DNA of 23,347 nucleotides from CAYJEO01 sp044432805 (GTDB taxonomy: Bacteria; Bacillota_I; Bacilli_A; RF39; UBA660): positions 1 to 23,347 of the forward strand of contig JAWXUI010000015.1 of assembly GCA_044432805.1 (NCBI GenBank). The letters are read 5' to 3'. A program made the translations under genes and the position numbers. The notes under the pieces were generated by a model. The model worked only from the letters and a program-made list of their open reading frames with translations, was not told the origin of the DNA and searched no databases. Every line of letters starts with the position of its first letter. Position 1 is the first letter of the stretch. Below are positions 7,558-13,540 of this stretch, one piece after another.

Positions 7558-8169
7558 ATGAATAATGTTAATTATAATTTAAAAATGTTTGAAATAATAA
7601 ATCAATTGTCAAGTAAGAAAAATTTATTACTACATGTTTGCTGTGCTCCTTGTTCAACTGTTGTTGTTAAACAATTATTAGAGTATTTTAACATTACAAT
7701 TTATTTTTATAATCCTAATATTGATGTTTTAGAAGAATATAATAAAAGATTTAATGAACTATTAAAAATATATGATAATTTAACAATAATTAATGAAGTT
7801 TATGATAATGATAATTTTTTAGATTATATAAAGGATTATAGTCATCTAGACGAAGGTAGTAATCGTTGTTATTTATGTTATAAAAAAAGATTAGAACAAA
7901 CAGCTAAATATGCGAATGAGAAAAACTTTGAATTTTTTACTACAACCTTATCAATAAGTCCTTATAAGAATAGTAAGTGGATAAATGAAATAGGTTATGA
8001 ATTAGAAAAAAAATATAAAATTTCTTATTTATGTGCAGATTTCAAAAAAAATAATGGGTATAAAAAATCTATAGAATTATCAAAAGAAAATAATTTATAT
8101 CGACAAGATTACTGTGGGTGTAAATATTCTAAGATTGAACATGAAAATAGAATAAAAGAAAATAATTAA
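7558..8169 (+). CDS. queH: epoxyqueuosine reductase QueH
   Basis: QueH reduces epoxyqueuosine to queuosine at position 34 of GUN-anticodon tRNAs. It replaces QueG as the last step of Q synthesis and uses an Fe-S cluster. The 203-aa product shows the family signature HVCCAPCS (Cys28, Cys29, Cys32), FYNPNI followed by EEYNKR, the RCYLCYKKRLEQTA pair (Cys104, Cys107), TTTLSISPYK, and the C-terminal YRQDYCGCKYS (Cys186, Cys188). I choose ATG 7558: an in-frame ATG at 7549 abuts the GAAAGG ribosome site (7543-7548), whereas 7558 has 9-base spacing. Two membrane-protein genes follow closely and are probably in the same transcript. The tRNA-guanine transglycosylase of the same pathway is encoded at 15776-16897. 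Confidence 0.93.
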   Translation: MNNVNYNLKMFEIINQLSSKKNLLLHVCCAPCSTVVVKQLLEYFNITIYFYNPNIDVLEEYNKRFNELLKIYDNLTIINEVYDNDNFLDYIKDYSHLDEGSNRCYLCYKKRLEQTAKYANEKNFEFFTTTLSISPYKNSKWINEIGYELEKKYKISYLCADFKKNNGYKKSIELSKENNLYRQDYCGCKYSKIEHENRIKENN

Positions 8170-8198
8170 AAATAGGTATTTAAGTAGGAGTGTGTTTT

Positions 8199-8774
8199 AT
8201 GGCAACTATAATAGCAGAAGAAAGATTAAAAAGAGAAAAAGAATATGTTTATTATCAAAGAGAAATGACAAAAGATATTTTAAAAAATTTAAATTTATTA
8301 TTATCAAATAATTCTAATCTTAATATATTGAACTGGAAGTTAAATAAATCAAAATTAAGTTTAATATTAACAACTATAAATTTGTTGATAGTAACGACTT
8401 GTGTTGCTACAATGCCTATGATTGTTTTATTTTTTAATCTTTTTGCGATATTTACAATCGCACGTGAAAATAAAAATATTAAGATGACAAAAGAACAAAT
8501 TGATAAAATAAAAAACAGCCAAAAAGAAATTTTAGGTGGCAATATACTTTTTACTGGTCTTTTAGAAAAGAAAATGTCTTCAATTAAAAATTTTAATCTA
8601 GATGAAAAAGAAATAAATCAAATGATTGAATATTATAATAAAACTTTAGACTTTTATTATCAACAAGAAGATGGAATTTATAATAGAGAGTCTACCAATA
8701 ATGAAGAGCAAGTTATAAATACTACTGAAAATATTTCTAAACCAAAAGTTTTAACATATACATTAACTAAATAA
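8199..8774 (+). CDS. hypothetical two-TM membrane protein, paralogue 1
   Basis: I do not recognise this 191-aa protein. It has a charged, helical N-terminus with REKEYVYYQRE (residues 12-22), two closely spaced membrane helices (about 53-71 and 73-88) forming a hairpin, then a charged, probably cytoplasmic helical domain ending in KPKVLTYTLTK. The next gene encodes a clear paralogue with the same layout. ATG 8199 is chosen from TAGGAG at 8185-8190; a GTG at 8190 lies in that site. It sits 29 bases after queH and 15 before its paralogue, so all three are probably co-transcribed. Both termini are predicted on the same, cytoplasmic side. No catalytic motif is visible. Confidence 0.75.
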   Translation: MATIIAEERLKREKEYVYYQREMTKDILKNLNLLLSNNSNLNILNWKLNKSKLSLILTTINLLIVTTCVATMPMIVLFFNLFAIFTIARENKNIKMTKEQIDKIKNSQKEILGGNILFTGLLEKKMSSIKNFNLDEKEINQMIEYYNKTLDFYYQQEDGIYNRESTNNEEQVINTTENISKPKVLTYTLTK

Positions 8775-8789
8775 AAGAGGTGTAATATT

Positions 8790-9383
8790 ATGAAAAAAAT
8801 TTATGATGTGTTTAATAATTCAATTTATAGGGAACAAGAATTTCTTGATCAACAACGAGAAGATATTTTTGAAAAATTATCTAAAATAGAGCTAATAATA
8901 GAAAATAATGAATATATAAATAGTTTAAAAAAAGGAAAGTTACAAATAAAATTAGTTACAGCTATAGCTATTCTTAATGTCTTAGCAACTGCTATATTTA
9001 TTTCATCTATACCGATTATTATGGCTTATATTATTCCGTTAGTGTCTGCAATAATAGTAATAACAAATTTAAAATTTATAAAAAAAACAAATAGTGCTAT
9101 TTCCATGGTATCAGATTTGCAAATAGAACTTCTTGAATCTGATACTGTTTTTAAAGAGTTATTAGAAAAGTATAAATCTTTAAAACCAGATTTTTCAAAA
9201 AAAAATATAGTTGATGAAATAGATTTGAAATTAATAAAAGATAATTTTACTGAAATTTTAGATGTAAATTACGAACGAGAGGAAACTATTTGTTCGGTAC
9301 CTATAGAAGATTGTCTAGATAGTGAAGAATTAGTTATTGAATCTAGTCCTAAAAGATTATCATATACAAAAAAAACTGATTAA
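8790..9383 (+). CDS. hypothetical two-TM membrane protein, paralogue 2
   Basis: This 197-aa protein is homologous to the one just upstream. REQEFLDQQRE (residues 14-24) aligns with REKEYVYYQRE, a Leu/Ile-Asn-Asn segment follows in both, then a two-helix membrane hairpin (about 54-72 and 74-92) and a long acidic/lysine-rich cytoplasmic tail. The tail ends in SSPKRLSYTKKTD, sharing a PK-x-L-[ST]-YT terminal motif. Elsewhere the pair is strongly diverged, which suggests an old duplication. An AGAGGTG site at 8777-8782 supports ATG 8790. The gene is convergent with lexA across a two-way terminator. The function is unknown; a hetero-oligomeric membrane complex is one possibility (inference). Confidence 0.75.
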   Translation: MKKIYDVFNNSIYREQEFLDQQREDIFEKLSKIELIIENNEYINSLKKGKLQIKLVTAIAILNVLATAIFISSIPIIMAYIIPLVSAIIVITNLKFIKKTNSAISMVSDLQIELLESDTVFKELLEKYKSLKPDFSKKNIVDEIDLKLIKDNFTEILDVNYEREETICSVPIEDCLDSEELVIESSPKRLSYTKKTD

Positions 9384-9400
9384 TTTCAGTCTTTTTTTTT
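9368..9400. terminator. bidirectional terminator between paralogue 2 and lexA
   Basis: ACTGA (9375-9379) pairs with TCAGT (9386-9390), flanked by an A-run on the left and a T-run on the right. It can therefore end transcripts from both sides. Both genes' stop codons lie in or beside the hairpin. Confidence 0.75.
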
Positions 9401-10015
9401 AAATTTTCTATATAATCCAATTGCTTTTCCTAATATTTCTACATGGTCTAAAATAATAGGTGCCATAGTATCATTTTCAGGTTGTAATCTAAAATAACCA
9501 TTTTCTTTATAAAATGTTTTTAACGTTACTTCAAATTCACTAGTCATAGCAACAACAATATCTCCATTTCTAGCAGTGTTTGTTTTTTCAACTATAACAG
9601 TATCTTTATCTAGAATACCGGCATTAATCATTGATTCTCCGCTAACGCTTAAAGTAAAAACTTCTTTATTCTTTGGAACTAAATAACTAGGTAAAGTAAA
9701 ATATTCATTTGGATTTTCAATTGCTTCAATCGGACTTCCAGCAGTAATAGTTCCAAGTAGAGGAACTTCAATAACATCATTATTTACATTTGCAAATTCA
9801 TTTTTAACAAGTACTTCAATTGCACGATTTTTTTGATCTTGCTTTTTTATAAATCCCTTTGCTTCCAAATTGCTTAGATGAGCATGTATAGTAGCTGGTG
9901 ATGAAACACCTAAAGCTTTTCCTATTTCTCTTACTGTTGGAGGATATCCGTTTGATACGATATAGCCTTTTATATATGTCAATATATCAGATTGTCTTTT
10001 TGTCAATTCTTCCAT
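9386..10015 (-). CDS. lexA: LexA SOS-response repressor
   Basis: LexA represses DNA-damage genes and self-cleaves when activated RecA filaments form. The 209-aa product has the N-terminal winged helix (KRQSDILTYIKGYIVSNGYP, TVREIGKALGVSSPATIHAHL), then the S24 protease domain. The cleavage site is Ala92-Gly93 in GTITAGSP, the nucleophile is Ser128 in SVSGESM, and the general base is Lys166 in VTLKTF. Start: AAAAGGAG on the minus strand (complement of 10023-10030) with 7-base spacing. Its promoter overlaps a LexA box, so it is autoregulated. It diverges from a small SOS-controlled gene, the same arrangement as lexA-yneA in B. subtilis and lexA-sosA in S. aureus. Confidence 0.97.
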   Translation of the reverse strand: MEELTKRQSDILTYIKGYIVSNGYPPTVREIGKALGVSSPATIHAHLSNLEAKGFIKKQDQKNRAIEVLVKNEFANVNNDVIEVPLLGTITAGSPIEAIENPNEYFTLPSYLVPKNKEVFTLSVSGESMINAGILDKDTVIVEKTNTARNGDIVVAMTSEFEVTLKTFYKENGYFRLQPENDTMAPIILDHVEILGKAIGLYRKFKKKD

Positions 10016-10039
10016 TTTTAAACTCCTTTTACATAAATA

Positions 10040-10068
10040 AGTTTAGCATAGAAATGTATAAGTGTCAA
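10040..10068 (-). promoter_or_regulatory. lexA promoter
   Basis: On the minus strand, TTGACA (complement of 10063-10068) is followed after 17 bases by TAAACT (complement of 10040-10045), preceded by TGC as an extended -10. The -35 overlaps the LexA box at 10066-10079, giving autorepression. Confidence 0.7.
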
Positions 10069-10079
10069 ACATTTGTTCG
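10066..10079. promoter_or_regulatory. LexA box (SOS operator), lexA-proximal
   Basis: Read on the minus strand this is CGAACAAATGTTTG, fitting the Gram-positive consensus CGAAC-N4-GTTCG with one changed base in the right half-site. It overlaps the lexA -35. Confidence 0.85.
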
Positions 10080-10087
10080 AATCAACA

Positions 10088-10116
10088 TTGACACGAACGA
10101 TTGTTCGTGATAGAAT
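10088..10116 (+). promoter_or_regulatory. SOS promoter of the 44-aa microprotein
   Basis: Perfect TTGACA (10088-10093), a 17-base spacer and TAGAAT (10111-10116) with an extended TGA. The LexA box at 10094-10107 fills almost the whole spacer, so bound LexA would block polymerase completely. Confidence 0.8.
10094..10107. promoter_or_regulatory. LexA box (SOS operator), perfect palindromic arms
   Basis: CGAACGATTGTTCG matches the B. subtilis-type SOS box exactly, and the flanking A and T extend the inverted repeat to 6-base arms (10093-10108). Confidence 0.92.
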
Positions 10117-10140
10117 TAAATTGTCAAAGGGAGTGAGTGT

Positions 10141-10275
10141 ATGTTGGAGATGATTAAGAACAAAGCAATTATAGGGTGTATGTTATTTTTAATATTAATA
10201 ATGGTTACAAATTCGTATTTATTAAAAATTGAACAAGAAAGAATTTCAAATAATGAATATGTTTCGCAATCTTAA
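10141..10275 (+). CDS. SOS-induced single-TM microprotein (candidate division inhibitor)
   Basis: This 44-aa protein is encoded right behind an SOS promoter and diverges from lexA. AAAGGGAG (10126-10133) with 7-base spacing gives the ATG at 10141; an internal ATG at 10150 is an alternative. It has a short N-terminus with two lysines, one membrane helix (about residues 9-28, AIIGCMLFLILIMVTNSYLL) and a polar tail of about 16 residues that should face outside by the positive-inside rule. YneA (B. subtilis) and SosA (S. aureus) occupy the same locus; they are small, one-TM, SOS-induced cell-division inhibitors removed by proteases. This product lacks the LysM domain of YneA and is much shorter than either. 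The positional analogy is strong; the division-inhibitor role is inference. Confidence 0.8.
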   Translation: MLEMIKNKAIIGCMLFLILIMVTNSYLLKIEQERISNNEYVSQS

Positions 10276-10280
10276 AAATA

Positions 10281-10289
10281 TGGTATAAT
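10281..10289 (+). promoter_or_regulatory. extended -10 promoter of tkt
   Basis: TGG plus a perfect TATAAT (10284-10289) begins 5 bases after the microprotein stop. No good -35 is visible. It would give transketolase an SOS-independent promoter. Confidence 0.5.
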
Positions 10290-10312
10290 TATCATAATAG
10301 GAGATGAAAAAA

Positions 10313-12145
10313 ATGGAACAAAAAATTATAGCAAATATAAAATCATTAGGGCTTGATATGATCGATAAGGCACAAAGTGGACATCCAGGAATTGTTTTAG
10401 GTGCAGCGAATATAATATATACAATATACGCGAATCATTTAAGAATTGATGTTAATAATCCTAATAGTTTTAATAGGGATAGATTTGTAATGTCAGCTGG
10501 ACATGGATCGGCTTTATTGTATGCAACTTTATATATGTCAGGATTTGATTTGAATATTGAGGATTTGAAAAGTTTTAGAAAACTTCATTCTAAAACTCCG
10601 GGTCATCCAGAAATAAATGTTACACCTGGAGTTGATATGTCTACCGGTCCTTTAGGGCAAGGTGTTGCTACATCAGTAGGGATGGCAATTGCACAAAAAA
10701 AATTAAATTCTAAAAACAAAAATATTGACTTTAATGTTTATACAATTTGTGGTGATGGTGATTTAATGGAAGGAGTAAGCCATGAAGCAATATCACTAGC
10801 AGGAACATTAAAATTAGATAACTTGATTTTATTATATGATTCTAATTCTATCTCTTTAGATAGTGAAACAAAAGTTTCATTTAATGAAAATATTAAAGAT
10901 AAATTTTTATCGTGTAATTGGGATGTAATAGTTGTTAAAAAAAATACAGTTAAAAATATTGATAAAGCAATTAAGCAAGCTAAGAAAAATAAGAAACCAA
11001 CACTAATAGAAGTAAAGACTATTATAGGAGAAGGCTCTGTTTTAGAAAACACTAATAAAGTTCATGGAAAAGTTTTATCTAAAGAAGATATAACATCAAT
11101 TAAGAATAAATTAAAAATAAAAGATGTACCATTTTTTGTTGATGAAGAAGCAAGAAATTATTTGATAAAAAAAATAAAAACAAGAAATGTTTTAGAAGTT
11201 GTTTTAAATAATGATTTTGATTTAACATCAATAGATGTTGAAAGTAAAACAGAAGCAACTAGAGAAACAAATTATAAAGTAATGCAAGAAATTAATAAAA
11301 TAGTCCCTAATTTATTTGGAGGATCAGCTGATTTATCAAGTTCAACAAAAGCATACATAGAAAATGGAAAAATATTTTCGTCTGATAACTATAATGGAGA
11401 TAATATATTTTTTGGTGTAAGAGAACATGCTATGGGAACAATATTAAATGGTTTAGCGCTTTGTGGATTTAAATCTTATGGTTCTACGTTTTTAGTGTTT
11501 TCTGATTATTTAAAACCTTCAATTAGATTAGCCGCATTAATGAATTTAAGTGTTACTAATATTTTTACTCATGATTCAATTTCAGTTGGAGAAGATGGTC
11601 CAACTCATCAACCAATTGAGCAAATAGGGGCATTAAGAGAAATACCTAATCATTTTGTTTTTAGACCTGCTGATAAAAAAGAGATTATAGGTTGTTGGAA
11701 TTATATATTAAAAAATAATATTTCTTCTTCAATAATTTTATCAAGACAAAATACAGTGCAATTAGATAATACTGTTATTGATAATGTTTCAAAAGGTGGA
11801 TATGTATTAGAGGATACAACTGATATAAAAAGAATTATAATATCTACAGGTACTGATTTAGCAAAAGCACAAAGCATAGCTTTAAAATTAGGAAATACAA
11901 GAGTAGTAAGTATGCCTTGTGTTGAATTGTTTGAAATGCAAGATGAAAGTTATAAAAAAAGTGTATTATTAGATGTTGATACTTATGTAATTGAATCATC
12001 ATCTAGTCATGTTTGGTATAGATATGCTAAAGAAAAAAATATATTTAATATAAAAACATTTGGTACAAGTGCTCCAAGTGAAGATGTTTATAAAGAATTT
12101 AATTTAAATATAGATTTTATATATAATAAAATGAAAGAATTATAA
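10313..12145 (+). CDS. tkt: transketolase
   Basis: Transketolase is a thiamine-diphosphate enzyme of the non-oxidative pentose phosphate pathway. It moves two-carbon units between ketose and aldose phosphates. The 610-aa product is somewhat shorter than the usual roughly 660 residues but has all key segments: SGHPG with His24; GHPE then VDMSTGPLGQG; the ThDP/metal motif GDGDLMEG (about 148-154); the pyrimidine-domain FGVREHAMG with catalytic Glu371; and HDSISVGEDGPTHQPIEQ. I choose ATG 10313: an in-frame ATG at 10304 abuts the AGGAG site (10299-10303), while 10313 has 9-base spacing. The stop lies within a terminator stem. The order lexA, SOS gene, tkt, sirA, yneF matches B. subtilis, supporting the annotation of its small neighbours. 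Confidence 0.96.
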   Translation: MEQKIIANIKSLGLDMIDKAQSGHPGIVLGAANIIYTIYANHLRIDVNNPNSFNRDRFVMSAGHGSALLYATLYMSGFDLNIEDLKSFRKLHSKTPGHPEINVTPGVDMSTGPLGQGVATSVGMAIAQKKLNSKNKNIDFNVYTICGDGDLMEGVSHEAISLAGTLKLDNLILLYDSNSISLDSETKVSFNENIKDKFLSCNWDVIVVKKNTVKNIDKAIKQAKKNKKPTLIEVKTIIGEGSVLENTNKVHGKVLSKEDITSIKNKLKIKDVPFFVDEEARNYLIKKIKTRNVLEVVLNNDFDLTSIDVESKTEATRETNYKVMQEINKIVPNLFGGSADLSSSTKAYIENGKIFSSDNYNGDNIFFGVREHAMGTILNGLALCGFKSYGSTFLVFSDYLKPSIRLAALMNLSVTNIFTHDSISVGEDGPTHQPIEQIGALREIPNHFVFRPADKKEIIGCWNYILKNNISSSIILSRQNTVQLDNTVIDNVSKGGYVLEDTTDIKRIIISTGTDLAKAQSIALKLGNTRVVSMPCVELFEMQDESYKKSVLLDVDTYVIESSSSHVWYRYAKEKNIFNIKTFGTSAPSEDVYKEFNLNIDFIYNKMKEL

Positions 12146-12160
12146 TATAGTTCTTTTTTT
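12134..12160 (+). terminator. Rho-independent terminator of tkt, overlapping its stop
   Basis: AAAGAA (12134-12139) pairs with TTCTTT (12151-12156), extended inward by a wobble and three A-T pairs, then more Ts. The loop holds the end of the tkt stop codon. Confidence 0.75.
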
Positions 12161-12190
12161 GACATTTTTTTTATTTTGTTTTTATATAAT
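12159..12190 (+). promoter_or_regulatory. promoter of sirA
   Basis: TTGACA (12159-12164) shares its first bases with the tkt terminator T-tract. A TATATAAT element lies at 12183-12190, 18 to 20 bases downstream depending on register. Confidence 0.5.
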
Positions 12191-12206
12191 TAAACTAGGT
12201 GATTAT

Positions 12207-12620
12207 ATGAGAACATTTCATTTGTTTTTAATAAAAAAAGATAAAGCAAGCATGTATGAAAATAATGAATTTGTTTTATATACTACTTTGAAAAATTTAT
12301 ATACTTCAAAAACTAATTTGAATTTTTCATATATTATTTATAATCAAATATGTGATCCTTTTAAGAAAGAAGTAATTGTTAATTATTTTGCTAAAAAAGG
12401 ATATATAAGAAAAAATAATATTTTTGCGCTTTTAAATGAAACAGAAATGAGTTTAATAAAAATAAACTATTCACATATTATTTTAAAAACAAATAATAAT
12501 TATTCAAGTATGTTTAAAATATTACAATTAATAAATAAAAATATTTTTATTGTCGACTTTAATAACAATGACTATTTTTTTATAAAAAAATATAATCACA
12601 TTTTAGAACAAATAAAATAA
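12207..12620 (+). CDS. sirA: SirA-like inhibitor of replication initiation (YneE family)
   Basis: This 137-aa protein starts MRTFHLFLIKKDKASMY and carries NKNIFIVDFNNNDYFFIKKYN near its end. Both resemble the SirA family, whose B. subtilis member binds DnaA domain I and stops new replication rounds at sporulation. Sequence similarity is weak in the middle, so the call leans on context: it sits between tkt and yneF exactly as yneE/sirA does in B. subtilis. The ATG at 12207 is supported by AGGTGA (12197-12202). The frame is open upstream to 12159, but that extension covers the promoter and is rejected. The protein is very rich in Asn, Lys, Ile and Tyr, as expected from base composition. Whether it acts in sporulation or as a general DnaA brake here is unknown. 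Confidence 0.7.
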   Translation: MRTFHLFLIKKDKASMYENNEFVLYTTLKNLYTSKTNLNFSYIIYNQICDPFKKEVIVNYFAKKGYIRKNNIFALLNETEMSLIKINYSHIILKTNNNYSSMFKILQLINKNIFIVDFNNNDYFFIKKYNHILEQIK

Positions 12621-12645
12621 AATATACTATAGTCTTGTATTTTTA
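12618..12645 (+). terminator. possible weak terminator after sirA
   Basis: An AT-rich imperfect inverted repeat (AATAAAATATAC-type left arm, GTATTTTTATT right arm) overlaps the sirA stop. It contains a bulge and lacks a clean T-tract. Confidence 0.3.
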
Positions 12646-12663
12646 TTTGATTTTTTATATAAT
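12635..12663 (+). promoter_or_regulatory. putative promoter of yneF
   Basis: A perfect TATAAT at 12658-12663 lies 17 bases after a poor -35 (TTGTAT, 12635-12640), and 19 bases before the yneF start. Confidence 0.4.
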
Positions 12664-12682
12664 TAACTTGGAGATGATAAAT

Positions 12683-12907
12683 ATGAATTGGTCACAATTT
12701 TTTATGGATTTACTTTTAATAGTAATAGGATTAATCGGTGGAGCAGTTGCAGGTTTCTTTATAGCGAAACATTATATGCAAAAATATATAAAACAAAATC
12801 CACCAATAAATGAACAAATGATTAAAACAATGATGACACAAATGGGAAGAACACCAAGTCAAAAACAAGTTAATCAAATGATGAAAGCAATGACTAAAAA
12901 CTTATAG
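12683..12907 (+). CDS. yneF: YneF-family (UPF0154) small membrane protein
   Basis: This 74-aa protein has one N-terminal membrane helix (about residues 8-27, rich in Gly: IGLIGGAVAGFFIAKHY), then a Met/Gln-rich cytoplasmic part with NPPINEQMIKTMMTQMGRTPSQKQVNQMMK. This is the diagnostic UPF0154/YneF pattern 'NPPI.E.MIR.MM.QMGRKPS.KK..Q.M'. The function of the family is unknown. ATG 12683 is preferred: an in-frame ATG at 12674 abuts the TGGAG ribosome site (12669-12673), while 12683 gives 9-base spacing. It follows sirA, as in B. subtilis. Its last codons form the left arm of a strong hairpin. Confidence 0.93.
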   Translation: MNWSQFFMDLLLIVIGLIGGAVAGFFIAKHYMQKYIKQNPPINEQMIKTMMTQMGRTPSQKQVNQMMKAMTKNL

Positions 12908-12920
12908 TCATTGTTTTTTT
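12888..12920 (+). terminator. strong hairpin at the yneF stop, abutting the next ribosome site
   Basis: CAATGACTA (12888-12896) pairs perfectly with TAGTCATTG (12905-12913) around an 8-base loop, followed by T7. The yneF TAG stop is in the right arm. The AGGAGGA ribosome site of the next gene begins 4 bases after the T-tract. Confidence 0.85.
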
Positions 12921-12934
12921 GTTAGGAGGAATAA

Positions 12935-13540
12935 ATGATAGGTGTTATTTTAAGAAATGATGTTTCACAAGAGGGACATAAAATAAATTTACTTTATGAT
13001 AATTTTTTAAATATTTTCAAATATTTTAATATACCAATAATAGGGATACCTTTAACTAATACAATAAAACAAAATAAAAAAATCATTTCTAAATGTGATG
13101 GAATAATTGGGCAAGGAGGAGATGATTATACAATTGATGATTTATTATTAATTAAATATATTTATGATAATGATATACCTTTTTTAGGAATTTGTTTAAG
13201 TATGCAAGCAATGGGTGTTTTGTTTGATTCAAAAATTGAAGATGTTAAAGAACATAAATCATATGATAAATATGTACATGATGTTTTAATTAATAAAGAT
13301 AGTTTACTTTATGAAATTCTAAATTTAGATACAATAAAAGTGAATAGTAGGCATAAAAGTTGCATAACAATCCCTAGTATATTAGTAAGCGCTAAAAGTG
13401 ATTGCATAGAAGCTATAGAAGATAAAAGTAAAACATTTTTTATGGGGGTTCAATGGCATCCAGAGTCTTTGTTTTTAAATGATGAAAATAGTTTTAAAAT
13501 TTTTAAATATTTTATTGATAAGTGTGGGGGAGAAAAATGA
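12935..13540 (+). CDS. class I glutamine amidotransferase / gamma-glutamyl hydrolase-like protein
   Basis: This 201-aa protein has the class I glutaminase fold of the peptidase C26/PuuD group, which hydrolyses gamma-glutamyl amides or supplies ammonia. The triad is visible: Cys87 in FLGICLSMQAMG, and His175 with Glu177 in GVQWHPES. IGQGGDDY (58-65) forms the oxyanion region and VNSRHKS (136-142) matches the 'VNS.HHQ' element. The nucleophile elbow is GIC-L-S-M instead of the common GIC-R-G. ATG 12935 has AGGAGGA at 12924-12930. The stop overlaps murF in ATGA, so the two are translationally coupled. That pairing hints at a cell-wall or glutamate-related substrate, but nothing in the sequence shows which. 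No synthetase domain is attached. Confidence 0.82.
   Translation: MIGVILRNDVSQEGHKINLLYDNFLNIFKYFNIPIIGIPLTNTIKQNKKIISKCDGIIGQGGDDYTIDDLLLIKYIYDNDIPFLGICLSMQAMGVLFDSKIEDVKEHKSYDKYVHDVLINKDSLLYEILNLDTIKVNSRHKSCITIPSILVSAKSDCIEAIEDKSKTFFMGVQWHPESLFLNDENSFKIFKYFIDKCGGEK

Noticed and set aside
9898..10110. 70-codon plus-strand frame antisense to the lexA start and crossing its promoter
   Set aside because: It covers LexA boxes and promoter elements, has no ribosome site and reads as low-complexity Leu/Phe.
10141..10275. Microprotein as a toxin of a type I toxin-antitoxin pair
   Set aside because: The size and single helix would fit, but there is no antisense RNA promoter visible, and the LexA box plus locus favour the YneA/SosA analogy; not fully excluded.
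12159..12206. Longer sirA start at TTG 12159
   Set aside because: The added codons span the TTGACA/TATAAT promoter and T-tract; ATG 12207 has AGGTGA in front.
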